NCBI RefSeq assembly: GCF_003340555.1
Contig: NZ_QPLJ01000031.1
Location: 1-40,124, forward strand
DNA length: 40,124 nucleotides
DNA from: Jannaschia formosa
GTDB taxonomy: Bacteria; Pseudomonadota; Alphaproteobacteria; Rhodobacterales; Rhodobacteraceae
Direction: 5' to 3'
Shown: in pieces, positions 6,770 to 13,065 of the stretch
Numbering within the stretch: the first letter of the stretch is position 1
Layout: each line of letters opens with the position of its first letter
Program-made: the position numbers and the translations under genes
The notes under the pieces: generated by a model
The model's database searches: none
What the model was told of the DNA's origin: nothing
What the model saw: the letters and a program-made list of their open reading frames with translations, nothing else

Positions 6770-6999
6770 GCGGCAGCGTCGCCAGCCGCCGATGATCTGA
6801 GGCTGGCACGAAGGAAGCCCTGCATGTCCTCCATCTGGGCCTCTCGATCATCGCGAGGCATGTGCGCGATGTTCTGAGCGAAAGCCATGCATACAAAGAG
6901 GGACATGGCTTCGTGCCGGGCCTGAAGGTCCTCGATCTGCCGGTCTCGCTGCTCCATCGCGTCAACGAGCATCTGGATGCTTTCAGCAATCGGGCTCAT
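6676..6999 (-). CDS. Coiled-coil protein coupled to the repressor
   Basis: A 107-aa, mostly helical, acidic protein. Two coiled-coil-like segments flank a more hydrophobic middle: residues 5-32 (heptads around MLVDAMEQRDRQIEDLQ) and the C-terminal DEIEKLAEQVLDQANQIERM. The ATG at 6999 overlaps the repressor stop (ATGA), so the pair is co-translated and should be expressed in the lysogen. It might modulate the repressor or act as a lysogenic-conversion factor; neither can be shown from sequence. Confidence 0.7.
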   Translation of the reverse strand: MSPIAESIQMLVDAMEQRDRQIEDLQARHEAMSLFVCMAFAQNIAHMPRDDREAQMEDMQGFLRASLRSSAAGDAAAQSSFFDEIEKLAEQVLDQANQIERMRSQSD

Positions 7000-7616
7000 G
7001 CCGCCCTCCCTGATACCGCTGCGGCCCGGTGCACCAGGATTGGTGCGGCCCAGCGGAGCGTCACGTTCGTCATCGTCGGCACGGTGTCGTTCAGCGAGCG
7101 CAGGTGGAACAGGCGCGGGCCGTCACCGGGCCGGATGATCTTGAGCCAGCCGTTACCGGCGTCGCATTCGCAGACGCAGACCCGGTTCAGAGCTTCGCTC
7201 GGCACGCCATCGGCCTCGCGCGCGTAGAAGATCACGTCGCCGGGGCCGTAGGTCGGCAGCATCGACTCGCCCTCGATCTCGACTGCGACGACGGATCGGC
7301 CGAGCAGCTCCGGCGGGCGGGTGACGTGGTAGAGGCCATCGCCGCGCTCGAAGGCGTCGACCAGCGGGACCTGGTCGCCAGCGCCGACCCGGCCGGCGAC
7401 GGCGACGAGGGACTGGTTGTGCGAACTGGGCCACCATTCGCTCAGAGCCGCCTTAAGCCGTTCCGCATTCTCTGCAGAGGTGCTGCCGGACGATCCACGT
7501 TTGAGCTTGTTGATCGCGTCGTACGAAACCCCGGAGCGGCGAGAAAGTTCAGCCATCCCTAAGCCGGAAGCTCCAAAGGCCTCCATGAAGCCCGCTCTGA
7601 ATGAGGTATCCGGCAT
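6996..7616 (-). CDS. CI/LexA-type prophage repressor (HTH plus S24 peptidase)
   Basis: A 206-aa phage repressor. Residues 20-42 form an HTH (MAELSRRSGVSYDAINKLKRG) and residues 80-200 an S24 autopeptidase domain. The catalytic serine is S118 (EGESMLPTYGPGDV) and the general-base lysine K159 (GWLKIIRP). A cleavable Ala-Gly lies in GRVGAGDQV (79-80). SOS-triggered self-cleavage is inferred from this architecture. The ATG at 7616 is preferred to an earlier in-frame ATG at 7661 because the HTH begins soon after. One operator copy lies three bases upstream of this start, suggesting autoregulation. Confidence 0.9.
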   Translation of the reverse strand: MPDTSFRAGFMEAFGASGLGMAELSRRSGVSYDAINKLKRGSSGSTSAENAERLKAALSEWWPSSHNQSLVAVAGRVGAGDQVPLVDAFERGDGLYHVTRPPELLGRSVVAVEIEGESMLPTYGPGDVIFYAREADGVPSEALNRVCVCECDAGNGWLKIIRPGDGPRLFHLRSLNDTVPTMTNVTLRWAAPILVHRAAAVSGRAA

Positions 7617-7619
7617 GTT

Positions 7620-7635
7620 GTGGCTTATCGGCCAA
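7620..7635. promoter_or_regulatory. Repressor operator, right copy nearest the repressor gene
   Basis: GTGGCTTATCGGCCAA matches the 16-bp dyad with six-base spacer. It sits three bases from the repressor start codon and is a likely autoregulatory site. Confidence 0.6.
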
Positions 7636-7653
7636 AACATACCTAGCGCGCTA

Positions 7654-7669
7654 CTGGCCATTTAGCCTT
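7654..7669. promoter_or_regulatory. Repressor operator, middle right copy
   Basis: CTGGCCATTTAGCCTT is the weakest match to the dyad. It lies 34 bp from the left neighbour and 23 bp from the right one. Confidence 0.5.
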
Positions 7670-7697
7670 GCCAAAGTTGGCATATTAGCCATATTTG
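7668..7697 (+). promoter_or_regulatory. PR-like rightward promoter
   Basis: TTGCCA (7668-7673) is followed after 17-18 bases by ATATTT or TATTTG (7691-7697). Predicted initiation falls at about 7703, which is the A of the start codon, so the transcript may be leaderless; no ribosome site is visible. The operator at 7677-7692 lies inside the promoter. Confidence 0.45.
7677..7692. promoter_or_regulatory. Repressor operator, right copy nearest the Cro-position gene
   Basis: TTGGCATATTAGCCAT is a close match to the dyad and lies 10 bases before the start codon of the rightward gene. It overlaps the probable rightward promoter. Confidence 0.65.
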
Positions 7698-7702
7698 GCC
7701 TC

Positions 7703-7921
7703 ATGACCGAGCCAGACATCATCTCCGAGATCGAGGCGTACTGCGCCGCGACGAAGCTCAAGCCGTCGACGGTCTGCGTCCGCGCAACCGGCTCCTCTCG
7801 GCTGATCGCTCGCCTCAAGCGGCGGGCGGAGCAGAACGCGAAGGATGCGAAGCGCATCCGCGAGTTCATCGCCGCCAACCCGCCTCCTCCCGAGGCGAGC
7901 CGCGACGAGGCCGCCGCATGA
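7703..7921 (+). CDS. Cro-position small regulator-like protein
   Basis: A 72-aa protein divergent from the repressor across the three right operators, the position of Cro. The sequence (EIEAYCAATKLKPSTVCVRATGSSRLIARLKR ...IREFIAANPP) fits a small helical family common beside rhodobacterial prophage repressors, with a possible HTH at residues 16-40. There is no ribosome site; the ATG at 7703 may begin a leaderless mRNA. DNA binding is inferred from position. Confidence 0.7.
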   Translation: MTEPDIISEIEAYCAATKLKPSTVCVRATGSSRLIARLKRRAEQNAKDAKRIREFIAANPPPPEASRDEAAA

Positions 7922-7951
7922 CCGTGTGCCAGCTTCCGGCAGCGTCGAGAG

Positions 7952-7981
7952 CGGGCCACGGCGGAGGACCCTCGTGGCCCG
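7952..7981. terminator. Bidirectional hairpin between convergent genes
   Basis: CGGGCCACG (7952-7960) and CGTGGCCCG (7973-7981) form a 9-bp perfect stem with a 12-base loop. It lies between the stops of the Cro-position gene and the antisense WYL-TerB gene. There is no strong U-tract, but the position fits termination of both convergent transcripts. Confidence 0.5.
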
Positions 7982-7986
7982 GATCG

Positions 7987-8793
7987 TCAAAGCAAGCCTA
8001 CCTCGCGCAGGAACTCTTCCTCGGCCTCGCAAACGACGCCGTCGGCCTTCACCAGCTTCGCCAAGGCAAGGATGGTGCGGTCCCTGGTTGCTGCGTTGGC
8101 GCCGTTCAGCGCTTCGATTCCGACGTCGAGATCGCGGGTCGTGGGGCGCAGGCGGCGGATCGCCTTGGCGAAGGATTCGATCTGCGCGTCCAGCCCGTCG
8201 GGTCCGGGGCAGTCGGAACGCTCCATCCATTCGTCCTCAATGAATTCAAGGATCGCGTCGATCTCCCGGTCGTGCAGGTGATGGTCCGAGCGGCCCGCGG
8301 CGGTCAGCAGCACCACGCTAGGCATGATCGCACGGCGGAAATCCTCCGCTGTGTCGACGATGGGAGTCGCCTTTTTTCTCGGTTTCGCAGGTGCGGCCAA
8401 GCCGATGCCGGCCATGTCGATGGCGAGCTCGTCGAGGAAGTCGAGAATGCTCGTCACGGTGCCGTCCTGGTCGATGACGGCCTCGATTCGGTCCAGCCGG
8501 AAGGCTCGCATTGCGCTTCGTTCATGGCAGATGGCCCGCAAGCTGGGGTGGCCGCCCCTGGAGCGGACCAAGGCCCGGCAGGTGATCCGTCGGCGCGAAG
8601 GCTGCCCCTTGCTGTCGCGATAGTCGATCAGCAGGAAGATCGGATCCAGTTCGACCGGACCCGGGTCGTCCTCGTCAGGGTCGTCCTCGATCGGAAGCGG
8701 GGTCATCGTTACCGGCGCGGGCCAATCCGGGGCCGGGTCGAAGTCGGCGGGCGCGCGCCCGTAAAGCCATCGCAGAGCCAAATCTCGCGGCAT
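7987..8793 (-). CDS. WYL- and TerB-like domain protein
   Basis: A 268-aa protein on the strand opposite to the early right genes. Residues 50-108 look like a WYL ligand-sensing domain (LLIDYRDSKGQPSRRRI ... ICHERSAMRAFRLDRIEAVI); residues 150-268 look like a TerB helical domain (LTAAGRSDHHLHDREIDAIL ... KADGVVCEAEEEFL). GGAG seven bases upstream supports the ATG at 8793. No N-terminal HTH is seen. Its orientation, own hairpin and likely own promoter suggest expression in the lysogen. WYL proteins often control defence loci and TerB links to stress or phage-resistance systems, so a superinfection role is plausible but unproven. Confidence 0.78.
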   Translation of the reverse strand: MPRDLALRWLYGRAPADFDPAPDWPAPVTMTPLPIEDDPDEDDPGPVELDPIFLLIDYRDSKGQPSRRRITCRALVRSRGGHPSLRAICHERSAMRAFRLDRIEAVIDQDGTVTSILDFLDELAIDMAGIGLAAPAKPRKKATPIVDTAEDFRRAIMPSVVLLTAAGRSDHHLHDREIDAILEFIEDEWMERSDCPGPDGLDAQIESFAKAIRRLRPTTRDLDVGIEALNGANAATRDRTILALAKLVKADGVVCEAEEEFLREVGLL

Positions 8794-8873
8794 CTTCGTT
8801 CTCCAATCTGTGGCGGATTGACCGTTCGAAACCGCGTCCTCTGCGTCAAGCCCCGGAGTGTCCGGGCAAGCTT

Positions 8874-8903
8874 GGGGGCCGCAGCATGACGGCTGCGGCC
8901 CCC
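8874..8903. repeat. 12-bp perfect inverted repeat in divergent gap
   Basis: GGGGGCCGCAGC and GCTGCGGCCCCC enclose a six-base loop (ATGACG). It lies between the divergent starts at 8793 and 8961. A rightward TTGACC (8818-8823) and a leftward TTGACG (8844-8849) face each other nearby as possible -35 boxes. It could be a terminator or a regulatory hairpin in the leader of the rightward operon. Confidence 0.6.
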
Positions 8904-8960
8904 ATCCCTCTCTCCGGTTCCAAAAGGGTCTCTGCACAGACCCAACATGGAGCCTGCGCC

Positions 8961-9215
8961 GTGAAAAATCCTGCCCAAAGTGAATGCTCGACCTCGGCGG
9001 CGCGCGGATGGTTCCGCGACCTGCTGTTCCGCGCCTTCCCCGGCCGGTCGGAGCGGGAGATCGCCCGCGTGGCCGCGCCCCTGCTCGACGTGTCCGACCG
9101 ACAGGTCCGCAACTGGTTGCGCGAGGAGCACGATCCCGGCCTGACGGTCGTCCTGAAGGTCATGGCGCTGGCCGGGGCCGAGGTCGTGCTGGCCCGGGTG
9201 GAGCGGCGGCGGTGA
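8961..9215 (+). CDS. Small HTH protein, start of right early operon
   Basis: An 84-aa protein with an HTH at about residues 40-60 (LLDVSDRQVRNWLREEHD) preceded by GRSEREIARVAAP. Proteins of this shape are common in rhodobacterial phage early regions. The GTG at 8961 is preferred because GGAG lies eight bases upstream; the ATG at 8886 lies in the loop of a 12-bp hairpin and gives an unconserved-looking N-terminus. DNA binding is likely; the target is unknown. Confidence 0.7.
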   Translation: MKNPAQSECSTSAARGWFRDLLFRAFPGRSEREIARVAAPLLDVSDRQVRNWLREEHDPGLTVVLKVMALAGAEVVLARVERRR

Positions 9216-9361
9216 GGGTCTGGCTGTATCTGCGCGGCCGTTTCTGTGCCGCCCGCGCGACCCGCGCCGACGCCCGCGCCCGTGACCTGATGGCACGGGC
9301 CCGCGTGCTGCGGAGCCGGGCGGAAAAATTCTTCCGACTCGCCACGGAGAGGTCCGAATGA
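9212..9361 (+). CDS. Small basic protein
   Basis: A 49-aa, strongly basic, probably amphipathic helical protein (starts MRVWLYLRGRFCAARATRAD). The GTG start overlaps the upstream stop (GTGA) and its own stop overlaps the next ATG (ATGA). Translational coupling on both sides is the main support; function unknown. Confidence 0.6.
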   Translation: MRVWLYLRGRFCAARATRADARARDLMARARVLRSRAEKFFRLATERSE

Positions 9362-9549
9362 CACCGCTGCCCCCCGACGTCCCGTCCCGTCCGATCCCGC
9401 AGGATGCGACCTGGGAAGCCCCGCCGGAGCGGGACGATCCGCGCAGCGGGCTGGTCGTCGCCGGGATCGTCATCCTGATGGCCGTGCTGGTCCTGATCGC
9501 CGCGTCGGTCGCGCTGGTCGCGCAGGCCTGGCCGCTGGTGACCGGATGA
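9358..9549 (+). CDS. Small single-pass membrane protein
   Basis: A 63-aa protein with a proline-rich soluble N-terminus (about 30 residues) and one hydrophobic segment (VVAGIVILMAVLVLIAASVA). It ends VTG. It is the first of three consecutive tiny membrane genes linked by ATGA overlaps. Phage early membrane micro-proteins can inhibit host functions or exclude other phages, but no specific role is evident. Confidence 0.65.
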   Translation: MTPLPPDVPSRPIPQDATWEAPPERDDPRSGLVVAGIVILMAVLVLIAASVALVAQAWPLVTG

Positions 9550-9572
9550 CCCGCCCGGTGCTGCCCATCGAT
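9537..9572 (+). repeat. 36-bp direct repeat, copy 1 (stop/start junction)
   Basis: Identical to 9674-9709. Each copy covers the last codons of one gene (VTG, stop) and the first nine of the next (MTRPVLPID). This marks a tandem duplication offset by 137 bp. Confidence 0.9.
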
Positions 9573-9686
9573 TTCGCCACGCGCCGCCGGTGGAATTGGC
9601 GCGGGCTGCTTGTGCTTGTCCTCGTCGTCGTCAATTCGGTGCTGTGGGCGCTGCTGATCTGGACGCTGGCCGAGGTGACCGGATGA
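9546..9686 (+). CDS. Tiny membrane protein, tandem copy 1
   Basis: A 46-aa protein starting MTRPVLPID, followed by a basic stretch (FATRRRWNW) and one transmembrane helix (GLLVLVLVVVNSVLWALLIW), ending VTG. Its first nine residues equal those of the next gene, and its end equals that of the previous gene, pointing to local duplication. ATGA overlaps at both ends support translation. Confidence 0.6.
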   Translation: MTRPVLPIDFATRRRWNWRGLLVLVLVVVNSVLWALLIWTLAEVTG

Positions 9687-9709
9687 CCCGCCCGGTGCTG
9701 CCCATCGAT
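9674..9709 (+). repeat. 36-bp direct repeat, copy 2
   Basis: Second copy of the 36-bp stop/start junction repeat first seen at 9537-9572. Confidence 0.9.
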
Positions 9710-9889
9710 CACGTCTACCGCGCCCGCGTCCGGCGGGACGTCCGGGCGATGCTGGGCGGGCTCGGCTTCGTCTTCTGCGTGCTGGCCTACGGGGCCGGCC
9801 ACGTCCTCCCTTCCGCCGATCGGGCCCTGGCAGACGGCCTGGCGGCGGAACGCCCCCGTTCCCTGATCCCGGACGGGGGCGACAGATGA
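9683..9889 (+). CDS. Small membrane protein, tandem copy 2
   Basis: A 68-aa protein with the same MTRPVLPID start as the preceding gene, then a basic region and one hydrophobic segment (AMLGGLGFVFCVLAYGAGHV), with a longer polar C-terminus. It is coupled at both ends by ATGA overlaps. Function unknown. Confidence 0.6.
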   Translation: MTRPVLPIDHVYRARVRRDVRAMLGGLGFVFCVLAYGAGHVLPSADRALADGLAAERPRSLIPDGGDR

Positions 9890-10773
9890 CCGGCGCCGCG
9901 GCGATCCCGCTGAGTGCAAAGTCCGCGCGGGCGGACCTGGCATGGGTCGAGGCGCAGACCTTGATCCGGCGCCGCGTCGCGCGGCTGCTGGAGGCGCTGG
10001 AGGCCGCCGGGATCGAGCATGACGCCTGCGAGGCGGAAGGCCGGGTCACGATCACGATCGGGCTGGTCGCGCTGCCGAAGGCGTCCGAGGTGGCTGCTCC
10101 GGTCCCGGAAGCGGTGGCCGTGGCGGTGGAGCCTTGCGCGGTCCCGGTCGAGCATCTGGCGCCTGAGCCAGAACCCGAACCCGCGCCCAAGCCTTCCCTT
10201 GAGCCCGCGCCCGCGCCGAAGTCGGTCAAGCCGCGCGAGAAGCACAACGCGCCCGCCGCCAACGGTGCCCCGTGGACGGTGGAGGAGATCGAGCGTGCGC
10301 TGGCAATGATCGCCGACGGCATGACCTATCAGCAGGTGGCCGACGCGCTCGGCCGCACGAAGGCGTCGCTGAACCTGAAGCTGTCGAAATGGCGGGCAGG
10401 CAAGGTGGCGCTCGGCCGGAAGGAAGCGTCGGCGGCCGAACCGGCGGACATGGCCTCGGAGGCTCCGCTTGCCGATCCGGCGCCGTCTGCCAAGGCAACC
10501 GTCTCGCCCGGACCCCTGCCGCCGCGGGCCGCGCCGCGCCCGGTCGCGACGCCCCGACTGCCGCGCTCCGGTTCCTGGACAGCCGAGCGCGACGTGATCC
10601 TGCTGGACGGTCTGTCGCATGGCGAGGGAGCCGCCGAGGTGGCGGCGCAGCTGGGCGTCGGGCGCGACGAGGTCGTCGCGCGCTACCGGGCGCTGGTGCC
10701 CGATGCCAGCTGGGCGGCGCAGACCGCCGCGCTGAAGCGCGCGCGGGCGGAGATGGCGGAGACGGCGGAATGA
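9886..10773 (+). CDS. Two-HTH (GcrA/SANT-like) DNA-binding protein
   Basis: A 295-aa protein with two similar DNA-binding modules: residues 130-170 (WTVEEIERALAMIADGMTYQ then VADALGRTKASLNLKL) and residues 231-270 (WTAERDVILLDGLSHG ... VAAQLGVGRDEVVARY). The first resembles the GcrA/SANT-type pattern W-T/S-x-E-E. A proline/alanine/glutamate-rich linker (70-125) and another (175-228) separate them. The N-terminal 60 residues are helical and may oligomerise. It could regulate early or late transcription or bind methylated sites near the adjacent adenine methylase; this is inference from domain type and position. Confidence 0.75.
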   Translation: MTGAAAIPLSAKSARADLAWVEAQTLIRRRVARLLEALEAAGIEHDACEAEGRVTITIGLVALPKASEVAAPVPEAVAVAVEPCAVPVEHLAPEPEPEPAPKPSLEPAPAPKSVKPREKHNAPAANGAPWTVEEIERALAMIADGMTYQQVADALGRTKASLNLKLSKWRAGKVALGRKEASAAEPADMASEAPLADPAPSAKATVSPGPLPPRAAPRPVATPRLPRSGSWTAERDVILLDGLSHGEGAAEVAAQLGVGRDEVVARYRALVPDASWAAQTAALKRARAEMAETAE

Positions 10774-11387
10774 GCAAGCGGTCCAGCTTCGCCCGCCGTC
10801 TGCGGGACTTCTATCCGACCCCGCCCTCGGCGGCCGCGCCGCTGCGTCGGCACCTGCCGGACGGGGCGCGCTACTGGGAGCCATGCGCGGGCGACGGGGC
10901 GCTGATCGAGGCGCTGGCGCCGCGCGCCCGCTGCGTCGTGGCGACCGACATCGCGCCGCGGTGCGAGGGCATCCACCGGGCCGACGTGCTGGGCGTGCCG
11001 GCGGAGGACATCCGGGCCGTCGGGCTGGACCTGATCGTGACCAATCCGCCCTGGCCGATGCCGGGGCAGGGCGGGGCGCCGGTCACGACGCTGATCGACC
11101 ATCTGGCCGGGGTGCGGCCCCTCTGGCTGCTGCTGGCCTGGGACGTCGCCGCCAACGGCTATTTCGAGCGGCTGCGCCCGATCTGCCCCTGCATCGTGCC
11201 GATCGGGCGCGTGAGCTGGGCGCAGAACGGCGTGGCGGGCAAGGACAACGCGGCGTGGTACCTGTTCGACGCGCGGCTGCGGGTCGCCGGTCCCGTCCTG
11301 CTGGGCGCGGCGGGGCGCACCGCCGTCTCTGTTCATGCGACGGCCCTGCGGCGCCAGCGGCGCCCGGCCGAGGCGGTGGCGGCATGA
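10770..11387 (+). CDS. N6-adenine DNA methyltransferase
   Basis: A 205-aa SAM-dependent methyltransferase. FYPTPPSAA (14-22) is the usual N-terminal signature; EPCAGDGALIEAL (37-49) is the SAM-binding motif I; DLIVTNPPWPM (87-97) contains the NPPW catalytic motif that marks amino-methylating enzymes. No nuclease partner is adjacent, so it is an orphan methylase, probably giving restriction resistance or epigenetic control. The ATGA overlap at 10770 fixes the start. Confidence 0.85.
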   Translation: MSKRSSFARRLRDFYPTPPSAAAPLRRHLPDGARYWEPCAGDGALIEALAPRARCVVATDIAPRCEGIHRADVLGVPAEDIRAVGLDLIVTNPPWPMPGQGGAPVTTLIDHLAGVRPLWLLLAWDVAANGYFERLRPICPCIVPIGRVSWAQNGVAGKDNAAWYLFDARLRVAGPVLLGAAGRTAVSVHATALRRQRRPAEAVAA

Positions 11388-11692
11388 TCGCGCCGCAGAT
11401 CCGCACCGTGCCCTTCAAGGCGCCCTGGGCGGAGCATGCGTTGGCGCAGGCCATGGCCGCGCGCGCCGGGCAGCAGAGCACGCGCGGGACGCTGGACCTG
11501 CTGATGACCGCGCATCGCGACCATCCCGACGACCGCGCCGTGACAGAGATGTCGCACGGCTATGCCCTGGGCGTCCGTGCCGCGCCGCATGTCGCGGGTG
11601 TCGATCTGTTCGACTCCCTTCGGTGCTGGATGGGCGCGGTACCGGAAGAGATCGCCGCGCTGGTGCCGTGGATGCACGGGAGGCCCCGATGA
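11384..11692 (+). CDS. Hypothetical early protein
   Basis: A 102-aa protein of unknown function. It is coupled by ATGA overlaps to the methylase upstream and to the DUF1376-like gene downstream. A tryptophan-containing C-terminus (EEIAALVPWMHGRPR) and an Ala-rich helical middle are the only features visible. Confidence 0.65.
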   Translation: MIAPQIRTVPFKAPWAEHALAQAMAARAGQQSTRGTLDLLMTAHRDHPDDRAVTEMSHGYALGVRAAPHVAGVDLFDSLRCWMGAVPEEIAALVPWMHGRPR

Positions 11693-12318
11693 CCCCGATC
11701 CATTGCCTCCGCCCTGTCGACGTCGCGCAGCTCGACGAATACCCGATCGCGCCCGGCGAGCGGATGCAACAGCACAGCTGGTTCGCTTTCGACCCGCGCC
11801 GCTGGAACAACTCCAGTTTCGTCCTGAAGTCGACCGACGAGGTTCAGGGCATCCACATGCGCCTGCTCTGCATCGCCTACGATCAGTCGCCGAAGGGCAC
11901 GCTGCCCTGCGACCTGGTCGATCTGGCGAAGCTGGTCCGGGTGCCCCGCGAGCGGTTCGAGTCGCTCTGCGCGATGCCGTGGGGTCCGCTTCACAACTGG
12001 CGCCAGTGCCGATCGGGCGACGAGGTCCGCCTCTATCATCCCGTCGTCCTCGAGGGCCTTCTGGAAGCGGTCGCACGGCGGCAGGACAACCGCGCGCGCA
12101 ACGAGGCGGCGAACGCCAAGACCCGGCGCCTGCGGCTGCGCGGCGCCCTGGCCGGGTATGATGCCAAGCTGGCCGAGAACGACGCCGCGCTGCTGTTCAT
12201 CGACGAATGGCTGATCGCGGAGGGCTGCGGCTATCGCACGAGCTCCTGGATCGAGCGGGGGATGGCGGCGTGGTCAAACCACGTCCTGACGCTGGATCGG
12301 CGCCGCCCGCCCCGCTGA
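11689..12318 (+). CDS. DUF1376-like replication-associated protein
   Basis: A 209-aa protein resembling the DUF1376 type found near phage replication genes: WFAFDPRRW ... EVQGIHMRLLCIAYDQSPKG, then LVDLAKLVRVPRERFESL and a strand-rich LYHPVVLEGLLEAV. These correspond to the winged-helix-like phage initiator fold. The C-terminal third is charged and helical. A candidate origin with a DnaA box follows directly, which supports a replication role. Confidence 0.7.
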   Translation: MTPIHCLRPVDVAQLDEYPIAPGERMQQHSWFAFDPRRWNNSSFVLKSTDEVQGIHMRLLCIAYDQSPKGTLPCDLVDLAKLVRVPRERFESLCAMPWGPLHNWRQCRSGDEVRLYHPVVLEGLLEAVARRQDNRARNEAANAKTRRLRLRGALAGYDAKLAENDAALLFIDEWLIAEGCGYRTSSWIERGMAAWSNHVLTLDRRRPPR

Positions 12319-12331
12319 ATTCACGCAAACT

Positions 12332-12467
12332 GTTCCCGGAACACTTCGGAACGATCTGGGGACAGTTGGGAACACTTCGGGACTGTCCCGCACGACAGGG
12401 ACAAGGACAGAGAAAGAACAGGAACACTGACAGTCGCGCGACATTCGGCGGGCGCGCCTGTGGATAA
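12332..12467. other. Candidate replication origin
   Basis: A 177-base gap (12319-12495) between early genes. It holds two copies of GGAACACTTCGG (12338-12349 and 12369-12380, 31 bp apart), a partial third (GGAACACT, 12421-12428), a GTTCC/GGAAC dyad (12332-12342), an 8-bp inverted repeat GGGACAGT/ACTGTCCC (12359-12366 and 12382-12389), TGTCCC/GGGACA (12384-12389 and 12398-12403) and a perfect DnaA box TGTGGATAA (12459-12467). Iterons plus a DnaA box next to a DUF1376-like gene suggest an origin; function is not shown. Confidence 0.5.
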
Positions 12468-12495
12468 CCCGGGCAAGGCAGAGAAGGGGAAGGCG

Positions 12496-13065
12496 ATGGA
12501 CGGCAAGGCGCAGGCGGAGGGCGAGGCACGGGTCAGGCGGGTGCTGGTCGAGGGATTGCTGCGGCGCGGGCTGGCCAAGCCGGGCAGCCTGACGCGCGAC
12601 GCCTTCGAGGCGATGCTGGGCGACCTGTGCGCCAAGCTGGCCTACATGACCGACGCGAACCTCGCCGCGCTGGAAGAGGTCGCGGCGCGGAACGCGAGCG
12701 GGAAGGACCGGGACCGGTTCCCCATCGCGCAGCGCATCCTCGACATGGCCGCCGACATCCAGCCGCCCTCCGACACCGGCTCGCCGCTGATGCGCGCGGT
12801 CTTCGCCCACGAGATCGGGCGGCGGGCCATCGCCGAGGGCTGGGCGCCGGAGCTGCGCGAGATGGCGCGGAAGATGCGGGCGTGGCCCGGCCCCTTCGCC
12901 CAGACGCAGGCGCGGCAGGCGGCCGACGCGGCGATCCGGCGGATGGCCGAGCTGGAAGCGGAGGACGCGCGGGGCGAGGAGCTGGCGCCCTCGGACGCGG
13001 CCTGGATGCGGGACCGGCGGGCGCAGATCGCCCGCTGTGCCGAGATCGGAGCGATGGGGGCATGA
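12496..13065 (+). CDS. Hypothetical protein after candidate origin
   Basis: A 189-aa helical protein without a recognised domain. A purine-rich AAGGGGAAGG precedes the ATG at 12496; an in-frame GTG at 12460 lies within the DnaA box and has no ribosome site. The middle (LCAKLAYMTDANLAALEEV) and charged C-terminus suggest a soluble, perhaps DNA-associated protein. It is coupled to the NusG-like gene by ATGA. Confidence 0.65.
   Translation: MDGKAQAEGEARVRRVLVEGLLRRGLAKPGSLTRDAFEAMLGDLCAKLAYMTDANLAALEEVAARNASGKDRDRFPIAQRILDMAADIQPPSDTGSPLMRAVFAHEIGRRAIAEGWAPELREMARKMRAWPGPFAQTQARQAADAAIRRMAELEAEDARGEELAPSDAAWMRDRRAQIARCAEIGAMGA

Noticed and set aside
7918-8889. 323-codon plus-strand frame after the Cro-position gene, with an ATGA overlap
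   Set aside because: It is antisense to the WYL-TerB gene, which has recognisable domains and a ribosome site.
8709-10322. 537-codon minus-strand frame
   Set aside because: Runs antisense through a chain of coupled plus-strand genes; composition is Arg/Ser/Pro-rich shadow.
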